Assembly: GCA_036678685.1 (NCBI GenBank)
Contig: JAZIHH010000005.1
Location: forward strand, 62,001-126,000
Length of the DNA: 64,000 nucleotides
Origin: JAZIHH01 sp036678685
GTDB taxonomy: Bacteria; Bacillota; UBA4882; UBA10575
Direction: 5' to 3'
Made by a program: the position numbers and the translations under genes. The notes below the pieces were generated by a model. It was not told where the DNA came from, did not search any database, and saw only the letters and a program-made list of their open reading frames with translations. Positions 51,691 to 59,294 of this stretch are shown piece after piece (within the stretch, counting starts at the first letter, position 1; each line of letters opens with the position of its first letter).

Positions 51691-52959
51691 ATGAAGAATT
51701 ACAATCTCTCCGAATATCAAAGCTTAATTATTGATAATTATAAGCTTGCTACTGATGAACGCCTGTATTTGTCGGAAGTAGCGGGTGACCGGGAGGAGCG
51801 GTTTCACTGGCGGGAACTGAAAAACGGTTTGGAAATAACCGCCACCAGTTGGGTCGGGGTTATCCAGCTGGAAGATATGGTAATCAATATCAGGCCTAAA
51901 TTTGACCCTGATTTTTCCGGTTTGCTCCGCATGCTCGCGTATGCCCGGGGGAACGATTATTCTGCCACGGCAAAAGAAACGACCTTCCGCAAAGGCCTTC
52001 ATTTACTGGAAATTATCGTGGAATTGCTTTGCCGTGAAATAGATGCTCTGCTGAAGTTGGGTGTTTTTAAGGAATACATCCATTTGGAAGAAGACCTTTC
52101 TGTCCTCAGAGGCCGGCCTGATCTGCGAAGGCAATTGGAGGTCAATTGCTTATCGCCAATCAAGATCGCTTGTTCTTTTGATGAACTCTCTACTGACGTA
52201 TTGGAAAACCGGGTTATTAAAACGGCTATGGAAAATGCCCGGCGGATAATCCTCCCTAAAGCATTGTCTCTACGTATCCATTACCAACTGGGGGTTTTTA
52301 GCGAGTTATGTGGAGCGCACCAGGGGGAATTCCCTAGTTTCACTTATAACCGGTTGAACGAGCATTACCGCCGTTGCCATGAACTCTGCCGCCTTTTATT
52401 GCACTCCTCGGGGATGGGGGATCTTTTTTTCCGGGAAGATAAAGGCTTTTTCACCTTGTTGCTTGATATGAATGTCTTGTTTGAAAGCTTTGTCACCAGA
52501 CTGATAGGTAATCATTTGCCACCGGATTGGCGTTTACGGGCCCAATACAGAAAATCCGATGCTATCACCTGGGAAGATGGCAGCAGCTACCGGGAGATAA
52601 AACCTGATATCCTTTTGATCGCTCCCAACGGGACCCACCGGATAATCGACACCAAATATAAACTATATAGCGAAAAGAAGATAGATACTGCCGATATTTT
52701 TCAATTGGCCTATTATGCCCAGTCTTTCCTAGCCAAGGATGAACAAGGGTTTTACCATGCCTGTATTATTTATCCTGCCGCTGACGACAGTGAACCGGCG
52801 GGTAATACATTATTCTTGAACCGGCGCATTGAGATGTATAAGGGGCGAATAGATGTATATGCGCTGAATTTGAAAAAGGCGCTAAGGGCGATTGAGGAAA
52901 AAGATAGGGCTTATCTGAATAATTTGGTCAGAGATGTTTTAGGCCGCGAGTGTGGGTGA
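51691..52959 (+). CDS. mcrC: McrC family nuclease subunit
   Basis: 422 residues. N-terminal beta domain binding the McrB ring (WVGVIQLEDMVINIRPKF), a helical middle (LLEIIVELLCREIDALLK) and a C-terminal PD-(D/E)XK nuclease with REIKPDILLIAPN and HRIIDTKYKLY (D...DxK). Length fits McrC. Directly follows mcrB. Cleaves DNA at sites recognised through McrB. Confidence 0.94.
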   Translation: MKNYNLSEYQSLIIDNYKLATDERLYLSEVAGDREERFHWRELKNGLEITATSWVGVIQLEDMVINIRPKFDPDFSGLLRMLAYARGNDYSATAKETTFRKGLHLLEIIVELLCREIDALLKLGVFKEYIHLEEDLSVLRGRPDLRRQLEVNCLSPIKIACSFDELSTDVLENRVIKTAMENARRIILPKALSLRIHYQLGVFSELCGAHQGEFPSFTYNRLNEHYRRCHELCRLLLHSSGMGDLFFREDKGFFTLLLDMNVLFESFVTRLIGNHLPPDWRLRAQYRKSDAITWEDGSSYREIKPDILLIAPNGTHRIIDTKYKLYSEKKIDTADIFQLAYYAQSFLAKDEQGFYHACIIYPAADDSEPAGNTLFLNRRIEMYKGRIDVYALNLKKALRAIEEKDRAYLNNLVRDVLGRECG

Positions 52960-53138
52960 TAGTGTTGTAATCTGATGAAAGAGTCTGTATAGACAAAGAA
53001 AAATAAAACGGAATTTGTCTAATTCGGGCTGCAGTTGGTATGGCCGGATATTAAAGATTCAGATGTAAAAACGATTGATGTGTCACAAATTAAGGGTTCA
53101 AATAGTCTAATTATTACAGAAAGAGTGGTGAGGGGTTA

Positions 53139-53705
53139 TTGGATGATAACTTAATTGTTCTGGCCAAAGCCGGAGATGAAGATGCTTTTGAAGAATTATA
53201 TAAAAAAACGTGGAGAGAAGTATCTCCGATTCTTAAATCGAGGTTTTTTGAGTCTATCTGTATGGATGATATAGAAGATGTTTTTCACGATATAATGGTA
53301 AAATTTCTTCGCAATCCATTGGCAGTAAAAGCTCAAACATATAAACAGTTTTTCAACTGGGTTATGATGTGTTGTAAAAACAGAATACTAGACATTTTAG
53401 AATCCAAATATAATAAAAGTAAGGTGCCATTAATTACTATGGATGAAGAAGGAGAAGAAACTCCGTTTGAAATTGAAGACCCATATAATCTAGAAGACGA
53501 ATTTATAAAAAACGAAATTAATGAACATATTTTAACCGAAATAAATAAGCTGGATGAGGTTGATAGGAAAATCATTATGCTATTATACAACGGGTACTCA
53601 CAACGAGAAATATCGGAGCAGTTGGGTATGGCTTATGATAATGTCAGGCAAAGAAAAAGACGAGCCATAAAAAAAATCTCCAGTAAAATTGGATGGATAT
53701 TATAA
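53139..53705 (+). CDS. RNA polymerase sigma factor, sigma-70 family (ECF-like)
   Basis: 188 residues. Region 2: LIVLAKAGDEDAFEELYKKT, DDIEDVFHDIMVKFLRNPL, FFNWVMMCCKNRILDILESK. Region 4: LDEVDRKIIMLLYNGYSQRE and ISEQLGMAYDNVRQRKRRAI. TTG start at 53139 after GAGGGG. Very AT-rich. The next gene (53724) is likely its partner. A dedicated sigma factor at the entry of the E2-E1/JAB cassette suggests it may control that cassette, but no promoter motif was identified. Confidence 0.85.
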   Translation: MDDNLIVLAKAGDEDAFEELYKKTWREVSPILKSRFFESICMDDIEDVFHDIMVKFLRNPLAVKAQTYKQFFNWVMMCCKNRILDILESKYNKSKVPLITMDEEGEETPFEIEDPYNLEDEFIKNEINEHILTEINKLDEVDRKIIMLLYNGYSQREISEQLGMAYDNVRQRKRRAIKKISSKIGWIL

Positions 53706-53723
53706 ATAAGGGGGGGGTCAACT

Positions 53724-54359
53724 GTGAGTGAACTTAAGGAAAACCTGGAAAAGGTTCTTGAAGACTATATTGATAGCTTGGATAATGAAGAAGAAAATCG
53801 TGAGTTGTTGTTAAAATTAAAGAAAGCTAGCAAAGACTCCATTAAGGCTAGGAGTTATTATAGAGAAGCTAGAATAAATCAATATTTTTATTATCGAAGG
53901 CTTGCTATTGCACGTGAAGAGAGTGTTGTTAATAGAGCTCGTATGGTATTCAAAGAAAGAGAACAAAAGAGAGAACATGTTAATATATGGGCTTATTTCA
54001 ATAACCTCAGAGAAAACAAGAATTTATCATGGGGAGAGATACTAAGCACAGTCAACTTTAATCCCAGGTTAGCTTGTGATATTCAAAAAGGAGACATGGA
54101 CTTAAGGAGAATTACTCCACGAATATTGGCGAAGATTACTGAATTACTTGAGGGTGATCCTAAGAAGGTAGTTAATTTAGCATACCGCTTTTTTGTGGAA
54201 AGTCAAAATATTATGCCAACACCAAGAGTAGTATCTTATCGGGAAGTAAGAGAAGGTTTTGTTCACGATGGTAAAAATGGCGGTGGGTTTGAGAAAAAAG
54301 ATGAGGAGCGGCAAGAAATGCTAGAATATTTAAGAGAGCTAGAAGAACTGTTTAGCTAA
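53724..54359 (+). CDS. hypothetical protein following the sigma factor
   Basis: 211 residues, highly charged, mostly helical, no membrane span. An internal segment (RENKNLSWGEILSTVNFNPR, then ITPRILAKITELLEGDPKKV) resembles a helix-turn-helix core. GTG start at 53724 after GGGGGGG, 18 bp behind the sigma gene, so co-expressed. Could be an anti-sigma or co-regulator; the overlap of its end with the convergent protease gene (4 bp) makes a regulatory trio thinkable. Confidence 0.6.
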   Translation: MSELKENLEKVLEDYIDSLDNEEENRELLLKLKKASKDSIKARSYYREARINQYFYYRRLAIAREESVVNRARMVFKEREQKREHVNIWAYFNNLRENKNLSWGEILSTVNFNPRLACDIQKGDMDLRRITPRILAKITELLEGDPKKVVNLAYRFFVESQNIMPTPRVVSYREVREGFVHDGKNGGGFEKKDEERQEMLEYLRELEELFS

Positions 54360-54919
54360 ATATACCTTCGTTTAATAAGCTGCACCCACATAAAATCTGA
54401 GCTCACCATAAATCTTTGAGCAAGAATCTCCGGTTTTGGAATATCAGCAAATTCAGCAAATAGTGGCTTAAGAATTTTATCAGGTACCAGGATCTCCCCA
54501 GCAAAATCCCAAGCTTCTTTTTCATGTGGGTCAGGATCTTGAAAAGAATCGATTTCATCCCATTTAGAACGAGTATCGTGATGTAATGCCAAATGCCCTA
54601 ATTCATGGGCGAGGGTCGACCTAAATAAATTTTTAGGGAGATCCTTTATTATTTCTATCCTTCCGTTACCCAAGAAGCGGCCAGCTGCTTTTGAATTGTC
54701 AGAAATTCTGTCTAGATAAACTACGCATGCTCCTAAGTATTCACAAATCGGTTCCAATGGGATTGGCAAGGAATTCAGGTTAAGCTCTTTGAGAATTCTT
54801 ACTGCTTCTGTTTTGGCTTTGCGGGGTTTTATTCGTAAAGGTGTCTTGGGATAATTATCTTCGTATTTGCGAGGTTTAGGGTACAAGAGATCTTCAATTG
54901 AAAATCCCTTCTTCGGCAT
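54356..54919 (-). CDS. ImmA/IrrE family metallopeptidase
   Basis: 187 residues with the zinc motif STLAHELGHLALH and a downstream Glu helix EKEAWDFAGEILVPDKI, the layout of ImmA/IrrE proteases. These cleave repressors on DNA damage or phage signals. The start at 54919 (MPKKGFSIEDLL) is preferred; an upstream extension to 54985 lacks a ribosome site. Convergent to the sigma/hypothetical pair and divergent from the MBL gene, with a 104-bp divergent promoter region. Likely target: a regulator in the island. Confidence 0.9.
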   Translation of the reverse strand: MPKKGFSIEDLLYPKPRKYEDNYPKTPLRIKPRKAKTEAVRILKELNLNSLPIPLEPICEYLGACVVYLDRISDNSKAAGRFLGNGRIEIIKDLPKNLFRSTLAHELGHLALHHDTRSKWDEIDSFQDPDPHEKEAWDFAGEILVPDKILKPLFAEFADIPKPEILAQRFMVSSDFMWVQLIKRRYI

Positions 54920-55023
54920 GTCACATTTTCCCTTTCGTAATCGTCTTCTATAATGAATAGTAACCCTCAGACCAAAATTTGTCAAGCTGGGGGATACAAA
55001 AAAACAGAAGGGAGCTTGGTTTC

Positions 55024-55980
55024 ATGAGCAGAAAGGTACATTTCATCAATGTCGGGCATGGCGGAATGACTTTACTGGAACTGGATGATGTCTTTGTTTT
55101 GGTGGATTTGAAGATTAACAGTCTGGAGGATTCTGCATATAAGTATTTAGAACAAGTGATACCTGAACGAGAAAATGGGAAAAAGGTTATCGACTATTTG
55201 GTAATCACTCATCCGGATCGGGATCATTTAGAAGGAATTGATCTCTTGGATAAAAATTTTGAGATCAAGAAGATTTGGGAAAGTGGGTTTCGGCGAAGTG
55301 AGGATGCCGAAGAGAGCCCGCCTTACGATTATTTTCTTGAGATGATCGAGCGAATGGGGAGCCGGAAGCTTTCAGCCAGTAGTACACCGTATGATTTTCC
55401 GGTAGAAGATGTGGAATACTATTGCCTATCCTCAAAGAGTAATAATGAGGATGATGCCCATTATAATTGCCTTGTGCTTAAATTCATTGTAGGTGGATTT
55501 ACCATTATGTTGCCTGGAGATTCGAATTGCGAGGCATGGGAAGACAAAATACTAAAAAATTACCCAGACTTATTAGATTCTGATATCCTTCAAGCCAGCC
55601 ACCACGGCTCTAATACCTTTTTCTTCAGAAAAGAAGATAAAGAAAAGGAAAATCCGTGTCTTGAAGCAATTGAGAAGATTTCTCCCACGGTTACCGTGAT
55701 ATCTTCCCCTAAGCCAGGGGAACAACAAGAAGGATGGCCACCTCACGAAGAGGCCTTGAAGTATTATGAGGAATACACTGATGCCAACGGCGGTGTATAT
55801 ATTACAGGAGAAAAAGGGAATATCGTCTTTGAGCTGGATGATGATATAAGATTTGATGATTCCCTGTCTTCTAAAGGATATCAGTTTATTAGAGGTAAGG
55901 CTAATTATTCCAATTATAAGGGACCTTATTTGTCCCAAGGTAAGACTTCCCGAAGTCCTTCCAAGGACTCTTTCGGTTAA
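55024..55980 (+). CDS. metallo-beta-lactamase-fold protein (ComEC-like MBL), first gene of the E2-E1/JAB cassette
   Basis: 318 residues. MBL motifs: KVHFINVGHGGMTLLELDD, then VITHPDRDHLEG (H63, D65, D67, H68), LPGDSN (metal Asp) and ASHHGSNT (metal His), in the order of the ComEC/Rec2-type soluble MBL domain. The motif is H-x-D-x-D-H, not H-x-H-x-D-H. The tail is Ser/Lys-rich and ends in ...KDSFG with a C-terminal glycine. ATG at 55024 follows AAGGGAG. Stop and next start share a base (TAATG), so it is translationally coupled to the E2-E1 gene. Could be a nuclease or cyclic-nucleotide/phosphodiester hydrolase. Confidence 0.85.
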   Translation: MSRKVHFINVGHGGMTLLELDDVFVLVDLKINSLEDSAYKYLEQVIPERENGKKVIDYLVITHPDRDHLEGIDLLDKNFEIKKIWESGFRRSEDAEESPPYDYFLEMIERMGSRKLSASSTPYDFPVEDVEYYCLSSKSNNEDDAHYNCLVLKFIVGGFTIMLPGDSNCEAWEDKILKNYPDLLDSDILQASHHGSNTFFFRKEDKEKENPCLEAIEKISPTVTVISSPKPGEQQEGWPPHEEALKYYEEYTDANGGVYITGEKGNIVFELDDDIRFDDSLSSKGYQFIRGKANYSNYKGPYLSQGKTSRSPSKDSFG

Positions 55981-57755
55981 TGAGACGGGGGTGTTTGTTA
56001 TTGCAGTGGTACGAGAAACCAACTAACTTAAAATTATTGCAACAGGAAGAGGAGGACGCAAAAACCTTAGGGCTGGAATCTTATTATAGTATTAACAAAA
56101 ACCTGGTAATGCATAAGAGAAAGTTTTTTAAAGGTAAGCCTCTAACCATATTGTATATTTATCCTTCAAATTTCCCGTATGTCCCTATCAATGTTATTAT
56201 CCTAGAAGGCTTTATTAATATGACTGATCTTGCTAATTCAAATATTCATCCATTCATCGAAGGGGGACATAATTTTGAAGGAATGATATGTTACCAAAAC
56301 CATGAACCCATACCAGGAAGAAACGAGGCTAGAATCAGGGAGGTAGTAGATAGAATAGAAAATTGGTTTAAAGTTGGAAGAATCCAATATAATAAAGAAG
56401 ATTTTATTGTTAGATTTAACATTGGAAAAACGTGGTACATTTTACCTGAAATATGTGAGAACAATTGCCTATCAGATGGAGCTATAGGTGTTTTTCAGGC
56501 GAGTTATATAGGAAACAAAACATACATCATTAACCAGATTGAACTAATTGAACCCCAACATCGCACTCTGGTGTTAGGGCCGATACCACGATTTGAAATA
56601 ATTAAGAATGAAGCTGCATGGTGGTATAAGAAAGGAATAGTGATTTTTGCTAATACACTCCCTGAGTTAAAATTGGTAAAGGAATCCTTTACTAGAGTGC
56701 CGAATTTAAACAAATATATAAATAAATATAAAAAAGGGAAAAAGGATGGATTCTTGCGTTTTGCAAACGAGGTGGGATTTTCACCGCCTTTTCCGCTGAT
56801 AATCATTTGCCAGGGTGCAAAAACCCCTGGATTTGGCATAACGGTTAAGGGAGATAAATTGGATTTAGAAAATTACCGTGAAGACTCGCTTCGAATTACC
56901 CGCCTGCGTGTTAAAGAAGATATTTTTAGTCGTGCAACAGAAGAAGATAAAAAAAACCTGGATGATTTATCTCAAAAAACAGTTGCGATTTTGGGATTAG
57001 GGGCATTGGGTAGTACGATTGCTGTAGAATTGGCGAGGAGCGGTGTCCATAAATTTGTATTATGCGACAAAGATCGCCTAGATGTTCCAAATATTGGTAG
57101 GCACGATTTAACTCTTTCGGAGGTGGGTTGTCTCAAAGTAAAGGGAGTCGGGGATAAAATTAACATGATAAATCCTGCTAGTGAAGTTACACTTTGTACC
57201 GATGATTTAAGAAGCCTGGATCCGAAAGATGAGTTGTTTTCAAAGTTACTTCAATCAGATTTAATTATTTCAACAGTTGATGAACATCCTGCCTGCCGGG
57301 TGATAAATTCGTACTTGGTTCCTCAAGGCAAGAGAATTCTTTTCGCAGGAGTCTATTATCGCTCAGTGGCAGGTTATGCTATGATTGCCGAGAAAGAAAT
57401 TGCGTGTCTTGAGTGTTTGGATCGCCGGATAGATTATTATATCCAGAATAAAGAAATACCGGATTTCCCGGGAATGGTTCCTAAAGAATTATGGGAGCAA
57501 TGCTCGGCACCTACTTTCCCCGGTGGCAGTGTAAGAGTCCACTTGATTTCCCTCATGACCGCTCGAATAGCGTTAGATTTATTACAAAACCGCCGGGTAA
57601 GAGATAATCAGAATAGACCATACAATTATTTCTTATTAAATATGGAGCCCTTACACATAGATCAAAGATTATTCTCTGAGGGGTTTATGGATTGCAAGAA
57701 ATATTTTGTGCATGGGATAAATCAATGCAGAATATGTGGGGAGACAGTGTTTTGA
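55980..57755 (+). CDS. E2-E1 fusion protein of the prokaryotic ubiquitin-conjugation type (Cap2-like)
   Basis: 591 residues. Residues about 1-130 form an E2-like domain with the Prok-E2 pattern SNIHPFIEGGHNFEGMICYQ, giving H90-P91 and the presumed catalytic Cys104. A linker domain covers about 135-330. The E1/ThiF domain has the adenylation loop VAILGLGALGSTIAVELARS (G339-x-G341), VLCDKDRLDVPNIGRHDL, STVDEHPACRVIN, a Cys pair CLEC (476/479), a candidate catalytic Cys508 in EQCSAPTFPGG, and a final Cys pair CRIC (583/586), probably zinc ligands. Size and domain order equal CBASS Cap2, which conjugates the C-terminus of the CD-NTase to targets. ATG at 55980; a TTG at 56001 behind GGGGG is an alternative. 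Confidence 0.87.
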   Translation: MRRGCLLLQWYEKPTNLKLLQQEEEDAKTLGLESYYSINKNLVMHKRKFFKGKPLTILYIYPSNFPYVPINVIILEGFINMTDLANSNIHPFIEGGHNFEGMICYQNHEPIPGRNEARIREVVDRIENWFKVGRIQYNKEDFIVRFNIGKTWYILPEICENNCLSDGAIGVFQASYIGNKTYIINQIELIEPQHRTLVLGPIPRFEIIKNEAAWWYKKGIVIFANTLPELKLVKESFTRVPNLNKYINKYKKGKKDGFLRFANEVGFSPPFPLIIICQGAKTPGFGITVKGDKLDLENYREDSLRITRLRVKEDIFSRATEEDKKNLDDLSQKTVAILGLGALGSTIAVELARSGVHKFVLCDKDRLDVPNIGRHDLTLSEVGCLKVKGVGDKINMINPASEVTLCTDDLRSLDPKDELFSKLLQSDLIISTVDEHPACRVINSYLVPQGKRILFAGVYYRSVAGYAMIAEKEIACLECLDRRIDYYIQNKEIPDFPGMVPKELWEQCSAPTFPGGSVRVHLISLMTARIALDLLQNRRVRDNQNRPYNYFLLNMEPLHIDQRLFSEGFMDCKKYFVHGINQCRICGETVF

Positions 57756-58246
57756 CTTATATTTCTACAGTGTTTCTTTTTACGAAGGCGCGAAAGTCTA
57801 TTCAATATGAAGTAAAGCGTTACCCAACCGTTGAAACCGGTGGAATACTAATGGGGGTACCATTATCGAATGGTAACTTCTTAGTGACACACGCAACATC
57901 TGCAGGGCCTAATGCTATTAGAAAGCCTAATACATTCAAAAAAGACTGGTGCTATACGCTTAATGTACTGGACTATTTAGAAAAAAGATACTCCGTAATT
58001 TACCTGGGAGAATGGCATTCTCATACATCAATTGGTAAACCCAGTTTTAAAGATATTATAGCAATGAAAAGGGTTGCCCATAAGAACAAAGCACCGTTGT
58101 TGTTACTAATAGTATCCGGGGATGGGGAAAAGTCTTTTTATCTTGTTTCTCCGTCTTTTATTAAACCCGAAATAAAACAGCTATTGTGGGTGGAAGTTAA
58201 TAATACAAAAGATATATATTCCAAGTATCAGGTGGTGGCCAAATAA
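57752..58246 (+). CDS. JAMM/JAB isopeptidase (Cap3-like)
   Basis: 164 residues from a TTG that overlaps the E2-E1 stop (TTGA); ATG codons at 57692 and 57734 inside the upstream gene are alternatives. Metal site: Glu28 in VETGGILMG, then GEWHSHTSIGKPSFKD with H89, H91, S98 and D101, the complete JAMM set. Matches MPN/JAB deconjugating enzymes such as CBASS Cap3, which reverse the bond formed by the E2-E1. ATG of the following gene overlaps its stop, so the cassette is one transcription unit. Confidence 0.9.
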   Translation: MTYISTVFLFTKARKSIQYEVKRYPTVETGGILMGVPLSNGNFLVTHATSAGPNAIRKPNTFKKDWCYTLNVLDYLEKRYSVIYLGEWHSHTSIGKPSFKDIIAMKRVAHKNKAPLLLLIVSGDGEKSFYLVSPSFIKPEIKQLLWVEVNNTKDIYSKYQVVAK

Positions 58247-58974
58247 TGAATATACCTTTTAGAATATACGATTTCACAAGTGTTTTATTCCCGGGCATAT
58301 TAGCTTTAGGGTTTATCTATTTAGAAACTCCTTTTAGCTCATACCCTCTCAAGGAGGATGCTATACATTTGGGATTCTATTTCGTGGTAGCTTACATAAC
58401 AGGAATGATACTACAACAGTTTTCAAGGATTTTATTCAAAGCAATTAACCTATTAAGTATATGGAAATTGTTTTCCAAATGGTTCAGAAGTCTTTTTCAA
58501 AAACAAGCCAGAGACTATCAAAATGAGAATAATGAAGCTATTAGAGGACGTCATGGAGATTACCGCTTTTCGAAAGAATTACAAGAAAAGATACAGGAGG
58601 CCTTTTATGATTTATATGCTTTAGATCTTAATGAAATCGATAGAGAAGAGGCTTTCGCTTTGATTTATTCGCAAAATGATATGAGCCAAAGAGAAGTTTT
58701 TGTAGCAACAGGGAATATGAAACGTGCTTTAGCTGTGCTTACGGAGTTTATTGTTATCTTTTATTTTGTTAAGTATTTCTTTTGCTACGATGTCATTTGT
58801 CTTATAAAAGCTGTCGTATCAATTGGGATCCATTTGCTTATAGCAAGTGGTGTTTATTATTTCAAAGAATTGTCGGACAAAATTCCCTATTTGGCGTTTT
58901 ATAAAAAATATTGTGAGCAAAATTATAAAAAAAAAACGGCAACTAAAAAGAAAGCACGGACTACCTCGTATTAA
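58246..58974 (+). CDS. multi-TM protein, candidate effector of the cassette
   Basis: 242 residues. Two N-terminal membrane spans (VLFPGILALGFIYLE; HLGFYFVVAYITGMILQQF), a cytoplasmic loop of about 100 residues with charged helices, two more spans (AVLTEFIVIFYFVKYFFC; AVVSIGIHLLIASGVYYF) and a very basic tail (KKKTATKKKARTTSY). No known domain. The ATG shares a base with the JAB stop. In CBASS and related systems membrane proteins at this position serve as cell-killing effectors; that role is inference. Confidence 0.75.
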   Translation: MNIPFRIYDFTSVLFPGILALGFIYLETPFSSYPLKEDAIHLGFYFVVAYITGMILQQFSRILFKAINLLSIWKLFSKWFRSLFQKQARDYQNENNEAIRGRHGDYRFSKELQEKIQEAFYDLYALDLNEIDREEAFALIYSQNDMSQREVFVATGNMKRALAVLTEFIVIFYFVKYFFCYDVICLIKAVVSIGIHLLIASGVYYFKELSDKIPYLAFYKKYCEQNYKKKTATKKKARTTSY

Positions 58975-59294
58975 GTCCCTGACCGCCGGAGCGCCTATGC
59001 CTTGTACCTGGTGGCGATACGAGGCTCTTTCCTGCGAGCAAAATGGAGAGCCACTCTTAAATCAGGTTAAGTATTGATAGAGTTTGCGTTTATAAAACCT
59101 AATACCAGTAATTAAAAAGGGGTTTTCTTAATGTTTATTCAATAACATAAACTTAGAAGCTGTTCGAGCGATGACGTTGCGGTTTACCTAATATTTTAGT
59201 AACTTTTTTAAATTTAGGGTAGTAATTTATCGGGTAACGATCCTTTTATGGTTTGTTGAGACAACTTATCATTTTGGATCCCGATGGCTTTTCC
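58975..59294. other. intergenic gap between the cassette and the ISLre2 element
   Basis: No gene of note on either strand. The first part (58980-59065) is GC-richer than its surroundings and might be a remnant of another element. No terminator with a T tract is evident after the membrane-protein gene. Confidence 0.35.

Noticed and set aside
55024..58974. Calling the cassette a complete type II CBASS
   Set aside because: No CD-NTase gene with GS...DxD motif is found in the neighbourhood; the first gene is an MBL-fold hydrolase.
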